Position numbers and translations under genes: made by a program. 64,000 nt of DNA from the NCBI GenBank assembly GCA_029224185.1, contig CM055196.1:20362509-20426508 (forward strand), written 5' to 3'. Below the pieces are notes generated by a model that saw only the letters and a list, made by a program, of their open reading frames with translations, had not been told where the DNA came from and did no database searches. This DNA comes from Karalla daura. Lineage: Eukaryota > Chordata > Actinopteri > Chaetodontiformes > Leiognathidae. Below, one piece after another: positions 1-11,400 of the stretch (position 1 is the first letter of the stretch; each line of letters opens with the position of its first letter).

Positions 1-410
1 AAGCTAAAATGAGCTAATTCCACCAGAAATAGCATTTGATTTCAAGCCTGAATGTATGGTTATACGGACGTTGGAGAAGGAGAGAGGGATCGAGAGGACT
101 TGTCCAACGGATGGCCCTGCTCGTCTCTTTTCTTCTCATTTTTTGTGCAGAGGCAGAATCAGAGGCAAAATGCATTTCAGGCTCTTTATCTTGATCTACT
201 TGTATTTGGTGTGTGGTTACTGTAATAGATTGAAGGAAACTGCAACTGGGGGGGGGTTACATGTTTTTTATTTTTTTGGAAACTTTATTATTATTATGCA
301 ATTATTTTTGCGTATATTGCTGTGTTATATCATTTACCAAAAAGAGGAAACTAATACCTTTGTTTATAAATAAATACCTCACACAATACCAATCATTATT
401 ATTACAGCAG

Positions 411-412
<2 letters not shown>
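1..412. other. Left-edge flank, no gene recognised
   Basis: This AT-rich stretch holds short open frames only, none with recognisable protein features. Short homopolymer runs (a G run near 248-255, T runs near 266-276) are present. I see no promoter, RNA gene or repeat family that I can name here. Confidence 0.5.
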
Positions 413-469
<57 letters not shown>

Positions 470-470
470 C
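413..470. repeat. (TA)n microsatellite at the 3' side of the RTE element
   Basis: Nearly pure TA dinucleotides with two C interruptions. It directly abuts the CCAT-type tail of the retrotransposon that starts at 471. A second AT array lies at the other end of the element (2917-2956), so the element sits between two AT blocks. Confidence 0.95.
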
Positions 471-2913
471 ATCCATCCATCTTCTTCCGCTTATCCGGGG
501 CCGGGTCGCGGGGGGAGCAGTCTAAGCAGGGACGCCCAGACCTCCCTCTCCCTGGACACTTCCTCCAGCTCTTCCGGGAGGATCCCGAGTCGGGTGACAT
601 AGTCACTCCAGCGTGCCCTGGGTCTTCCCCTGGGTCTCCTCCCGGATGGACATGCCCGGAACACCTCCCTAGGGAGGCATCCAGGAGGCATCCGATTCAG
701 ATGCCCGAGCCACCTCAGCTGGCTCCTCTCGATGTGGAGGAGCAGCGGCTCTATTCCGAGCTCCTCCCGGGTGACAGAGCTCCTCACCCTATCTCTAAGG
801 GAGCGCCCCGCCACTCTGCGGAGGAAACCCATTTCAGCCGCTTCTATCCGGGATCTCATTCTTTCGGTCATGACCCAGAGTTCATGACCATAGGTGAGGG
901 TAGGGACGTAGATCGACCGGTAAATCGAGAGCTTCGCCTTTTGGCTCAGCTCCTTCTTCACCACGACGGACCGATACAGTGACCGCATTACTGCAGCCGC
1001 TGCACCGATCCGCCTGTCGACCTCTCGCTCCATCCTTCCCTCACTCGTGAACAAGACCCCAAGATACTTGAACTCCTCCACCTGAGGCAGGGGCTCTCCA
1101 CCGACCTGAAGAGGGCATTCCACCTTTCTCCGGTCGAGAACCATGGCCTCGGACTTAGAGGTGCTGATTCTCATCCCAGCTGCTTCACACTCGGCTGCAA
1201 ACTGCCCCAGTGCATGCTGGAGGTCCTGGCTCGAGGGAGCCAATAAGACAACATCATTTGCAAAGAGCAGAGATGAGATCCCATGACTCCCGAACCGGAC
1301 CATCTCTGGCCCCCTGCTGCGCCTAGAAATTCTGTCCATAAAGGTAATGAACAGAACCGGTGACAAAGGGCAGCCCTGTCGGAGGCCTACATGCACCGGG
1401 AACAGGCCTGACTTACTGCCGGCCATGCGAACCGAGCTACTGCACCGGTCATACAGTGACCGCACGGCCCTCAGTAGAGAGCCCTGGACCCCGTACTCCC
1501 GGAGTACCCCCCACAGGACACCACGAGGGACACGGTCGAAAGCCTTCTCCAAGTCCACAAAACACATGTGGACTGGATGGGCAAACTCCCATGAACCCTC
1601 GAGCACCCTGTGGAGAGTATAGAGCTGGTCCAGTGTTCCACGGCCGGGACGAAAACCGCATTGTTCCTCCTGGATCCGAGGTTCGACTATTGGCCGAACT
1701 CTCCTCTCTAGCACCCTGGAATAGACTTTCCCCGGGAGGCTGAGGAGTGTGATCCCCCGGTAGTTGGAACACACCCTCCGGTCCCCCTTTTTAAAAAGAG
1801 GGACCACCACTCCAGTTTGCCACTCCAGGGGCACTGTTCCCGACTGCCACGCGATGTTGCAGAGGCGTGTCAGCCAGGACAGCCCTACAACATCCAGTGA
1901 CTTGAGATACTCAGGGCGGATCTCATCCACCCCCGGAGCCTTGCCACTGGGCAGCTTGCGAACTACCTCAGTGACTCCGGCTTGGGTGATGAATGAGTCA
2001 ACCTCTGGGTCCTCAGCCTCTGCTTCTTCTAGAGAAGGCGTGACGGTGGGATTGAGGAGATCCTCGAAGTATTCCTTCCACCGGCCAATGATGTCCCCAG
2101 TCAAGGTCAAGAGCTCCCCACTTCCACTGTAAACAGTATTGGTGGGGCACTGCTTCCCCCTCCTGAGGCGCCGGACGGTTTGCCAGAACTTCTTCGAGGC
2201 CGACCGATAGTCCTTCTCCATGGCCTCCCCGAACTTTTCCCAGGCCCGGGTTTTTGCTTCTGCAACTGCTCGCGCTGCCATCCGCTTGGCCCGTCGGTAC
2301 CCGTCAGCTGTCTCAGGAGTCCCCCGAGCCAACCAGGCTCGGTAGGACTCCTTCTTCAGCTTGACGGCATCCCTTACTTCCGGTGTCCACCACCGGGTTC
2401 TGGGATTGCCGCCGCGACAGGCACCGGAGGTCTTACGGCCACAACTTTGAACAGCCGCATCCACAATGGAGGTGGAGAACATGGTCCACTCGTGCTCCAC
2501 GTCTCCAGCCTCCCTCGGGATCAGGTCAAAGCTCTCCCGAATGTGGGAGTTGAAGACCTCCCTGACAGGAGATTCTGCCAGGCGTTCCCAGCAGACCCTC
2601 ACGATGCGCTTGGGTCTGCCAAGTCTGTCCAGCTTCCTCCCCGGCCAGCGAACCCAGCTCACCACCAGGTGGTGGTCGGTTGACAGCTCAGCCCCTCTCT
2701 TTACCCGAGTGTCCAAGACATACGAAGACATACGGCCGGAGGTCAGATGATACGGCTACAAAGTCGATCATTGATCTCCGGCCTAGGGTGTCCTGGTGCC
2801 ATGTGCACTGATGGACGCCCTTATGCTTGAACATGGTGTTTGTTATGGACAAACTGTTACTGGCACAGAAGTCCAGTAACAGAACGCCGCTCGGGTTCAG
2901 ATCGGGGAGGCCG

Positions 2914-2916
<3 letters not shown>
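471..2916 (-). mobile_element. 5'-truncated RTE-clade non-LTR retrotransposon (LINE)
   Basis: The minus strand carries the last part of an apurinic-type endonuclease and a full reverse transcriptase with C-terminal region, followed by a short 3' tail of GATGGATG-type repeats (plus strand 471-480). That layout and tail fit the RTE clade that is abundant in fish genomes (Rex3/Expander-like); I cannot fix the exact family without alignment. The 5' end is missing: the copy stops at about 2916, inside the endonuclease domain, next to an AT array. 5' truncation is usual for target-primed reverse transcription. GC content is far higher than in the flanks. The copy is inactive (see the pseudogene entry). 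Confidence 0.9.
491..2916 (-). pseudogene. Broken endonuclease/reverse transcriptase ORF of the RTE element
   Basis: One long minus-strand frame (2731 to 491, 746 codons) begins in the endonuclease C-terminus, where STDHHLV near its residue 20 is the conserved D-H pair. It runs through reverse transcriptase motifs: CGFRPGRGT, FVDLEKAFDRV (first catalytic Asp), GLRQGCPLSP, and FANDVVLLA where FADD is expected. The upstream endonuclease part (2916 to about 2735, containing SMIDFVAV) is in another frame. The shift is explained by a perfect 10-bp tandem duplication at 2715-2724/2725-2734. The copy therefore has three lesions: 5' truncation, the frameshift, and loss of a catalytic Asp (codon at 1256-1258 reads Asn). 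The frame is otherwise long and open, which suggests a fairly recent insertion. No role for the host gene next door is apparent. Confidence 0.88.

Positions 2917-2956
<40 letters not shown>
2917..2956. repeat. (AT)n microsatellite at the 5' side of the RTE element
   Basis: Pure AT dinucleotides, 40 bp, directly adjoining the truncated 5' end of the LINE. Together with 413-470 it suggests insertion into a pre-existing AT tract. Confidence 0.95.
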
Positions 2957-2959
<3 letters not shown>

Positions 2960-3119
2960 AGTATTTTATGCAACGAGCCCAGGCCTAGTCTCATTGTATC
3001 AACTTTGTCTAGTTTTCGTTCATGACCAAGACATCAAAAATGTGGACCAAGGTCCTTTAATGGCCCCTAAGTCTCTTTGCAGCTTCTTTAGCTGCTGTTT
3101 TATCACATCCATGTTGTTC

Positions 3120-3400
3120 TCATAGGTCTTTAGAACCTGTCTGTGTGCCTGTATGTGCAGACGACATGAGCGTGATCCTCCCCAGGTTGTTGACATATGC
3201 CACCACTGTGGGATTGTCTGATCTTACAGTACCAAAACATGTTGTCCTTCTGATATGTTGCAATGCAAGTGACACTGCCTGAACTTCTGTGGAGAAACTG
3301 CGTCTGTGAACTCCACGTGAGCTCCCCAGCCTACTGGAGGGGCATCTGTCGTGATATTTTCTGGTCAGGATGCTTCCCATGGTAACCCCTGCTGTCAGAA
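3120..3400 (-). pseudogene. Relic of a retroelement RNase H domain (DIRS/Ngaro-like)
   Basis: On the minus strand three adjacent frames together resemble the RNase H region of DIRS-type tyrosine-recombinase retroelements: TTDAPPVGWGAH, then TEVQAVSLALQHI and VRSDNPTVVAYVNNLG, then GGSRSCRLHI. The pieces are in register only after two frame changes, so this is a decayed fossil. A Gypsy-type RNase H cannot be excluded because the motifs overlap. No terminal repeats or recombinase were seen nearby. Confidence 0.55.
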
Positions 3401-3540
3401 AAGTCCTGCCCCCTCCAGGGCTGTGATGCCTTAGCTCGTGTTAGCTCTTTGTGGAAACCACACTGAAAACAATGGCACTTTGCACGCTTTACTCAAGAGA
3501 GGCGTTCAGTTACCATCAGAAATTTAAATGTATGTGTGTT

Positions 3541-3830
3541 GTCCTTGCAAAATGTATTAAGTTCATTGTATTAAGTATACTCCAGTTTAAGTATAGCAAG
3601 TACACTACAGACTATGTACTTTTAGTGTACTACAAAGTACACTAATTTAATACTTTTTCAGATTAAATTAGAACAATTTAATTTAGAAATATACTTTGAA
3701 GCTCATTCAAAATATGAAAAAGTACACTTTAAAGTATACAAGTACACTCATCAATATACTATCAATGTACTTGGTACATTCTTGTCATGTGCTTAAAGTA
3801 TACCACAAGTACACATATCACACCTATATA
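3541..3830. repeat. AT-rich block of degenerate AGTACACT/AGTATACT motifs
   Basis: The octamer-like words AAGTACACT, AGTATACT and their complements recur about a dozen times on both strands within 290 bp, interleaved with AT-rich sequence. It could be the core of a palindromic DNA-transposon derivative or a degenerate satellite. No clear terminal inverted repeats were found by eye. Confidence 0.5.
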
Positions 3831-5455
3831 CTACCATTGTAGGTGATGGGGGAGGAGCTGGAGCTCCGAGCAGTATCCAGTATCTAGCAAATAATAATGA
3901 TAATAAAAACAGAGATCATTTAGATCATTTAGACTTATCTTTGAAATCTTTGCAAGAATGGTACTTCAAAATGAAATTTCAGCATTTTGTTTTGTATATC
4001 TGTTGAATGTATCCTAGAGTGTTGCTGCTCTGACTTACCTGGAGGGGTATGAAAAGAACCTTGAGAAGGTTCTACTTCAAGAGTTTCTGAGTAAGATGAA
4101 ACCATCACTATCCCAGAGTGACGACCAGGCATTACTCAGGCTGACCTGAGAGAAATCTTCCACCCAACAATTCAGAACCTAACAATTTCCTTCCTGCTCA
4201 GAAATAGGTACATACATGACTATGCAACAACGACAGGTTGACATCATGCATATGTAAAAAGTGAACCTTGATTTTGATCATCTTAACCACTTTGAGCTAA
4301 CTCAGTGGTGGACATGTAGAGTGATGGCAGGGACTACACCCTGGACAGGTCACCAGTGCACTGGAAGACAGACACCATTCACTCTCACACCTACAGTACA
4401 GTTTCCATTTGACCTACATTTCCATGAGTTTACATTGTGTAAGGGTCATCTGGTTTTCACTGTCTCCGGGGAGATCGGCTGAGCAGATTAATACGATTCT
4501 GGGGAGTGTTTCCTTCTCCACATGAGCAGCGGTCCTTATAAAACCTATAGAGGGGAAAAAAACCTGTCCTTCACGATGTGACATCAAAACCACCGCACAA
4601 ACTTTGAGGCATATGTGGCTCCATGGTTTGACACAAGGCTGAAAACTTTGAGAATTTGCCTTTAATGTGATGTAGATGACTGTCAGTTGCAGTAGGAGAC
4701 ATCTTAACATAGGGAGCTTTGTGATACAAGCAACAGCATTCACATTTTACAACAAAAATAACTGAGTGTATGAGGAGGCAATTGAACTTTTTGTAAAAGG
4801 CCATTTTTGATTCATGAAATATCAACAAAACCTAAATTTACATACGCACGGTTTGGCCCCGGTAAGAAAAGTGGGCAACGTCCATCAATTCTGCAAATTT
4901 CTTCAATTCACAAAATCAATCAATTGACTCAAATTTGTTTTTTTGGGGGGGGGGCTATACTGCTCTCCAGAAAATGTCTTTCATGTCATGAGTACCTAGC
5001 ACCGTGTCCTCGGCAGGTCCGCTTTTTCTTTCGTTATTTTGTGAACAGAGGCCGACAAATAAATTCTCCTCCCAAGTGCTTGATGAAAAGAAGAGGCAGG
5101 CAGTCAGTCGGTGTCCGGCAGAAGACAGAACCCCCTGTCGACAGAAAGTCAGAACACTTCCTCTGTCGGGTGAGGACACACACCGCTGATGCTGCCAATG
5201 CTGAAGCGGCCACGAGTGGGGGTGGAGAGGCAGCTGTAGGTGCCAGTCTGAAGAAATAACAAAAAAAGATGACTCCTGAAAGCCCGGAGACCTTCCTCAG
5301 TCCAGCTTCCAACAGACAAGCTCTCAGCCTCTCAGTCCCTCCAGCGAGCTGCTCTCGGTCCATGCTAAGACAGAATTGGTGAACGGAGGAGGGCTGCTGT
5401 TCTCCGACCCCGGGCACTGCCTCGGCCAGGACTGGCCCACACGGCCCCCCCCCCT
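3831..5455. other. 3' flank and presumed 3' UTR of ireb2
   Basis: Downstream (lower coordinates) of the ireb2 stop codon. Open frames here (for example 4807-5259 plus) have no recognisable domain and look like chance. A minus-strand ATTAAA at 4666-4661 could be a polyadenylation signal about 0.8 kb past the stop, but this is weak. A SINE-like fragment lies at 4300-4390. Confidence 0.45.
4300..4390 (-). repeat. Fragment of a tRNA-derived SINE-like fish repeat
   Basis: The stretch containing CACCCTGGACAGGTCACCAG followed by CACCATTCACTCTCACACCT matches, from memory, the body of the widely dispersed fish repeat whose other copies occur here at 34960-35100, 53672-53995, 57090-57290, 59527-59760 and 62720-62920. 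Only the middle part is present. Confidence 0.5.
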
Positions 5456-8400
5456 TCAGAGAAAAGTCCGGGCAACAAATCTGAGAAGCCCTCCGTGTTG
5501 GTAGACCATGACGTCCGTCTCGGTGTCGAACAGCGCCGTGACGAGGAAGGACTTTCCCTGGCTGGTCTGTAACAGAACAGAGAAAGCACGGCTCATGTCA
5601 AGAGCTTCAACTACTGAAATACTGAAGAGCAAGCAAAAGTCAATTCCAACTGTTTTACATCATCTCTGAGTAATGCAGAAACAGCCACAGTGAATGATCA
5701 TACAAATATGCAGCTTTTTAGCCGGTTTTACTGGTTGGGTCTTGTACAATATTGACACGTTCAATGTTTTGGCTACTTGTAGAACATTCGATGTGAGTAA
5801 ACTGTATGGAAGTATTGCCACCCTAGTTTTACAGTACCGTTTGCAGGGCAATTTTCCAAACCCAGTGCAGCAATGTTTTAACTACCATATAGTACCAGTA
5901 TATGTAGTACTGGTAGTACTGTAGCTTAAAATGATTTCAGAAAGCTGTCACAGAGGCCCCTAAAGAGTGACCCACGCTCCTCTGTAAAGCAGGCTGTACT
6001 GTTTGGATGTGAGCTGAGTGTGAGGGCCTGCAGTCCCACCGTGACGCTGAGCTGCTGCCTGGGGCTCAGGGTGTCCGGCAGCGCCACGCTGAACTTCTCT
6101 TTGCCGCTGAGCTCCAGCGAGTCTGCGCTCTGCCCGGCCTGGAACTGCAGAGGCATGATGCCCATTCCCACCAGCTGGTTCTTGTGCAGCTTCTCGAAGC
6201 TCTCGGCGATGACCGCACGCACCCCCTGCCAGCCGCGCAGAGGCAACAGAGCGGTTACAACGAGACTAGAGCTAGAAAAACCAAACAAGTCTCGTATTCG
6301 TGGATTACTTCGATGACTCGATTACTTGTTTGGTCGTCAAAATGAGGCAAGCTTTGATGAAATTGACAAAATTCTTCAAATTCCCTTTTATGTACTCCCT
6401 TCAGTTTTATGTCAGTCAGACTAAATAAACCAGAAAATGTTCACATTTATGAAGCTGAGACGAGTGAATTTTCACCTACTGTCTAAAAATCATTCCCAAA
6501 AGAATTGATAAGAAAAACAGTTCATTATTTTCTTGGTCGATTAAACAAATCAGTATTGCAGCTCTAAATGAGACTCTCCTGTCTTAAGAAAAGTGTGTGT
6601 GTGTGCGTGTCTGTGTGCGTGTCTGTGTGTGTGTGTGTGTGTGTGCGTGCGTGCGTGTGTGTGTGGTTTACCAGCAGGTATGGTCCTTTGGCCACCCAGT
6701 CCCTGGAGTTGCCCGAGCCGTAGTCTTTCCCTGCTAGGATGATGAGGGGGCAGCCCTCTCTCTGATAGCGCTCAGCTGCCTCGTAGACATCCAGCTGGGT
6801 GGACGCACACATTCAGCAGACAGGTTTTCAGCTGCAGGCCTCACACTGCACTTACACTATAAACCAGCTTTTCTTGTCTGGATGAGCAGCAAATTACATT
6901 CTTCAGCAAACAGCTGCAGCGCTCTGCATGTGACCTTGTACAGGACTGCTGTTTGAATAGGATAAAGGACTGCAAACGCTCATCATAAGGAGGAAAAGCA
7001 GAAAGACCAGGGTAACTGTAAGAACCCCTACCCCACCCATGTGCTGGCACTCACCGTCTGGCTGGAAGGAATGTGCAAAGTCTTGGGGCCTTGTTTCCCG
7101 ATGAATCGGTTCTGGAGCTTGGTGCTGGCGAACGTGCCTCTGGTCATCACCGCGTCGTTGCCCCTGCGGGCGCCATACGAGTTGAACTCCCGCGGGGTAA
7201 GGCTGAGGAAGGGGAGGGTAGGGGGGGGGTTCAAAGCCAGACGTCAATGGATTTGTATTTGAGAAGACGAAAACTGAAAATGAGCGGCTCAGGGTCACAG
7301 AGCTGCACCTGTTCCGCACCCCATACCAAAGCACTGGAGGAGTTCTCCTCCTGTATTCAGAAACCCGGAGCTCTGAGGGGACTGAGCCCTGCTGCTGCCA
7401 CACTCACCGCTTGCTGAGCAGGTACTTTGCTGCGGCGCTGACCCGGGCGATGCTGCCGGCCGGGGAGATGTGGTCCGTGGTCACGCTGTGGCCCAGGAAG
7501 AGCAGCACGTGAGCGCCCTCTATGGACTGCAGCGGGGGAGGCTCTTTGCTCTGGGAGGGAGCAGAGGAGGCGCCGCTTATCAACAGGTGCTGCGGCGCTG
7601 CAGGGTGAGGATGCTCTCACTGATGCTGCTATTCAGTCTACAGACTCCAGTGCATGCAGGTGTACGTCTGGTGCAATGATGTAAATCTATCCTGTGTATC
7701 CTACATGCGTGTAAGGGTATATCAGTGATATTACTTGTTACCCGTGGAGTGCTTTATATAGAAAGGGTTGAGCTCTAGGACTGTGAGTGTGAAGGAGGAG
7801 GAGTCTGAGGGTGGACACAGAGGTGGGGACACTGACCAGCTTGCTGAAGAAGGGCGGTGAACGGATATACGTGGACTTGTGATCCCAGGGGAAGACCACA
7901 GAGTCCGGACACTCCACGCTGTTCCAGAAGGCATTCCCTTGCTGGACGGAGAGGGGACAAAAAACAACATGAAAAGACAAATCAAAAGACGAGAAAAGGC
8001 TTTATTTGTCCTACGGTGTTCATGTTTTATACTGTTTTTACATTTGATGAAAAAGAACTTGTTGTCTAATATTTCCAAGAAGTAAAATATAGTAACATAG
8101 ATTATACAGTCACATTTCACCAGATAGTTGTCACTATGGCAGGACTTTGATCTGATACCCACTTTATGGGTACCCCACTTCATTTACTTTATTAATTTAT
8201 ACCATTAACCTGTTTATTTATTTAAATTCATGACATTTTTTTGTCATATTTCTTTCCCTTTATTTTAGCACTTAGCTTTGACTCCTCAGCTTTTAGATTT
8301 TGTCTTGACTTTTATCCGTCTCTTCATTACAAAGTTAGGAGAGCGTTTCCCCAGTCATCCCAGGTTTTTAACAGCTTTCAGCGTTTCAATTGTGGGTCAC

Positions 8401-11400
8401 TGTATATCGCTGTGTATGCCAAGCACATCGCTGAGGGAGCTCTCCAGTGTAGAGGGTGTCAGTTCAGACGTTGCTGAGCGTGGGACAGACCGCCGCCTCA
8501 CCTTCATCCTTCCCCTGAGATCCTTGAAGATGGAGGAGATGACCGTGTCCTCCTCAGTCTGCTGGACCTCCTCCCTGGACGGCCAGATGTCTCGGAGGTA
8601 AACCTCCCGCCCCTCTGAAGTCACACCTGCACCAACCACACACGTTCACATGCAGCACAGCTGGAGACGCTCCAGCTGAATATATGCAGACATACAAACT
8701 GAACTGCACTCAAGGAGGCAGAAAGCTATCAACTATCAGTGTCTGACCTCTGACCTCTTCACTCTCGCTGGAAGACACACATTCATTTATGAGGTAATAT
8801 ACTGCAGTGGTATTTAATAACTCAAATAACTGGATAGCTTGAACTTTTTCACATTCAACTGGAAATTAGAGATGAGTCCTTTAGAGCAGGTTGTTGACAG
8901 TAGATGAATGAGTCTGCTGATAAAATCTGGCTTATTATTTTACGCAGTCTCACTTAGTGAGTAACCTTCCTCAGATGTAAGTGTCTTTCATTTCACAGTG
9001 ATGTTTGCATATGCCTTCACCAGATCAGAGGCCAAGTCCTGACCCCTGAAATCAGGGATTCAACCTTATCTCCAGATGTGAGCCTGCACAACAACACAGA
9101 GTCGCTAGCTTGTTGCCTGCAATCAGCCAAATTCCCCAAATCCCCTCCTGACGCTCGGGTGTCGGAGCAGCAGCTTAACTGAGATCATCCGACGTGTCTC
9201 CCTCACTCACCCAGAGGCTCCTTCTCAAAGTCGATTCCCACGGTGCCTGCGAGGGCGTACGCCACCACCAGGGGCGGCGAGGCCAGGTAGTTGGCACGCA
9301 CGCAGTCACACAGCCGGCCCTCAAAGTGCCGGTTGCCAGACAGGACGCCGCAGGCCACCAGGTCCCCCTGAAACACAGGCCAGCGTCAGGACCCGACCGA
9401 GTCGAGCCAGGTGGGCGGAGAGGGGCGGAGAGGGGCGGAGAGGGGCAGAGAGGGGGAGAGAGGGGCAGAGACAGGCGGAGAGGGGCAGAGACAGGCGGAG
9501 AGGGGCAGAGACGGGCAGAGAGGGGCAGAGACAGGCGGAGAGGGGCAGAGACAGGCGGAGAGGGGCAGAGAGGGGCAGAGAGGGGCAGAGACGGGCAGAG
9601 ACGGGCAGAGACAGGCGGGGAGGGGCGGAGAGGGGCAGAGACGGGCAGAGAGGGGCAGAGACGGGCAGAGACGGGCAGAGTGGGGCAGAGACGGGCAGAG
9701 AGGGGCAGAGAGGGGCAGAGAGGGGCAGAGAGGGGCAGAGACAGGCGGAGAGGGGCAGAGATGGGCAGAGAGGGGCAGAGACGGGCAGAGAGGGGCAGAG
9801 ACGGGCAGAGAGGGGCGGAGACGGGCAGAGAGGGGCAGAGAGGGGCAGAGAGGGGCAGAGACAGGCGGAGAGGGGCAAGGAGGGGCAGAGAGGGTCAGAG
9901 ACGGGCAGAGAGGGGCAGAGACGGGCAGAGTGGGGCAGAGACGGGCAGAGAGGGGCAGAGACGGGCAGAGAGGGGCAGAGAGGGGCAGAGAGGGGCGGAG
10001 AGGGGCAGAGACGGGCAGAGACGGGCAGAGAGGGGCAGAGATGGGCAGAGAGGGGCAGAGAGGGGCAGAGAGGGGCAGAGAGGGGCAGAGAAGGGCAGAG
10101 AGGGGCAGAGACAGGCGGAGAGGGGCAGAGAGGGGCAGAGACAGGCGGAGAGGGGCAAGGAGGGGCAGAGAGGGGCAGAGACGGGCAGAGAGGGGCAGAG
10201 ACGGGCAGAGAGGGGCAGAGAGGGGCAGAGAGGGGCAGAGAGGGGCAGAGACAGGCGGAGAGGGGCAGAGATGGGCAGAGAGGGGCAGAGACGGGCAGAG
10301 AGGGGCAGAGACGGGCAGAGAGGGGCGGAGACGGGCAGAGAGGGGCAGAGAGGGGCAGAGAGGGGCAGAGACAGGCGGAGAGGGGCAAGGAGGGGCAGAG
10401 AGGGTCAGAGACGGGCAGAGAGGGGCAGAGACGGGCAGAGTGGGGCAGAGACGGGCAGAGAGGGGCAGAGACGGGCAGAGAGGGGCAGAGAGGGGCAGAG
10501 AGGGGCGGAGAGGGGCAGAGACGGGCAGAGACGGGCAGAGAGGGGCAGAGATGGGCAGAGAGGGGCAGAGAGGGGCAGAGAGGGGCAGAGAGGGGCAGAG
10601 AAGGGCAGAGAGGGGCAGAGACAGGCGGAGAGGGGCAGAGAGGGGCAGAGACAGGCGGAGAGGGGCAAGGAGGGGCAGAGAGGGGCAGAGACGGGCAGAG
10701 AGGGGCAGAGACGGGCAGAGAGGGGCAGAGACGGGCAGAGAGGGGCAGAGACGGGCAGAGTGGGGCAGAGACGGGCAGAGAGGGGCAGAGACGGGCAGAG
10801 AGGGGCAGAGACGGGCAGAGAGGGGCAGAGACGGGCAGAGAGGGGCAGAGACGGGCAGAGACGGGCAGAGAGGGGCAGAGAGGGAGGCCCTACCTGTTTG
10901 ATTGCATCCACGACGGCTTCAGGTAAAGGAGCCGTGTTCCCCACGCAGGTGGCACAGCCGTAGCCTATCACCTCGAACCTGTGGCGTGAAGGGAAAAGAA
11001 AAGGACAATGATGTTTCAACAGAGCTCTGCTCCGTCACCGTACTTAACCAGACGGTCGCACCACTTCTGTTAATCTGGGGGTCGCACTCGGATGATTTTT
11101 TCCATGACTTTTCCCGGACTTGGAAGCAAGTTTCCACAACTGTACATGACCTCTAAAGCATCCACGTATGCATGAAATATAAGAATAAAACTATGATAGA
11201 AATACTCTTTCATGCAGTCAGTCTGACGCAAACTTTAATTCAGAAAGAAAATGGAAATCTGAAGTGTTTAACATTATATACTCAAATGTACACTCATGGA
11301 ACAAAGCTCTAAACCAGTGCTGCTGTGTCTTAGATTCCTGTTGATTTCACAGGTGCTTAAAGACCCAACAGCACAGCAGCTTCTTCCCTGAGCTGCTCCA

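Noticed and set aside
4807..5259. 150-codon plus-strand frame next to the ireb2 stop codon
   Set aside because: No family resemblance and it overlaps the presumed ireb2 3' UTR antisense; likely chance.
9194..10963. Very long Arg/Glu/Gly-rich open frames (up to 589 codons) on the plus strand and Ser/Pro/Leu/Cys-rich frames on the minus strand
   Set aside because: They are produced by the stop-free 10-bp minisatellite within ireb2 intron 14; the flanking exons of ireb2 account for the region.
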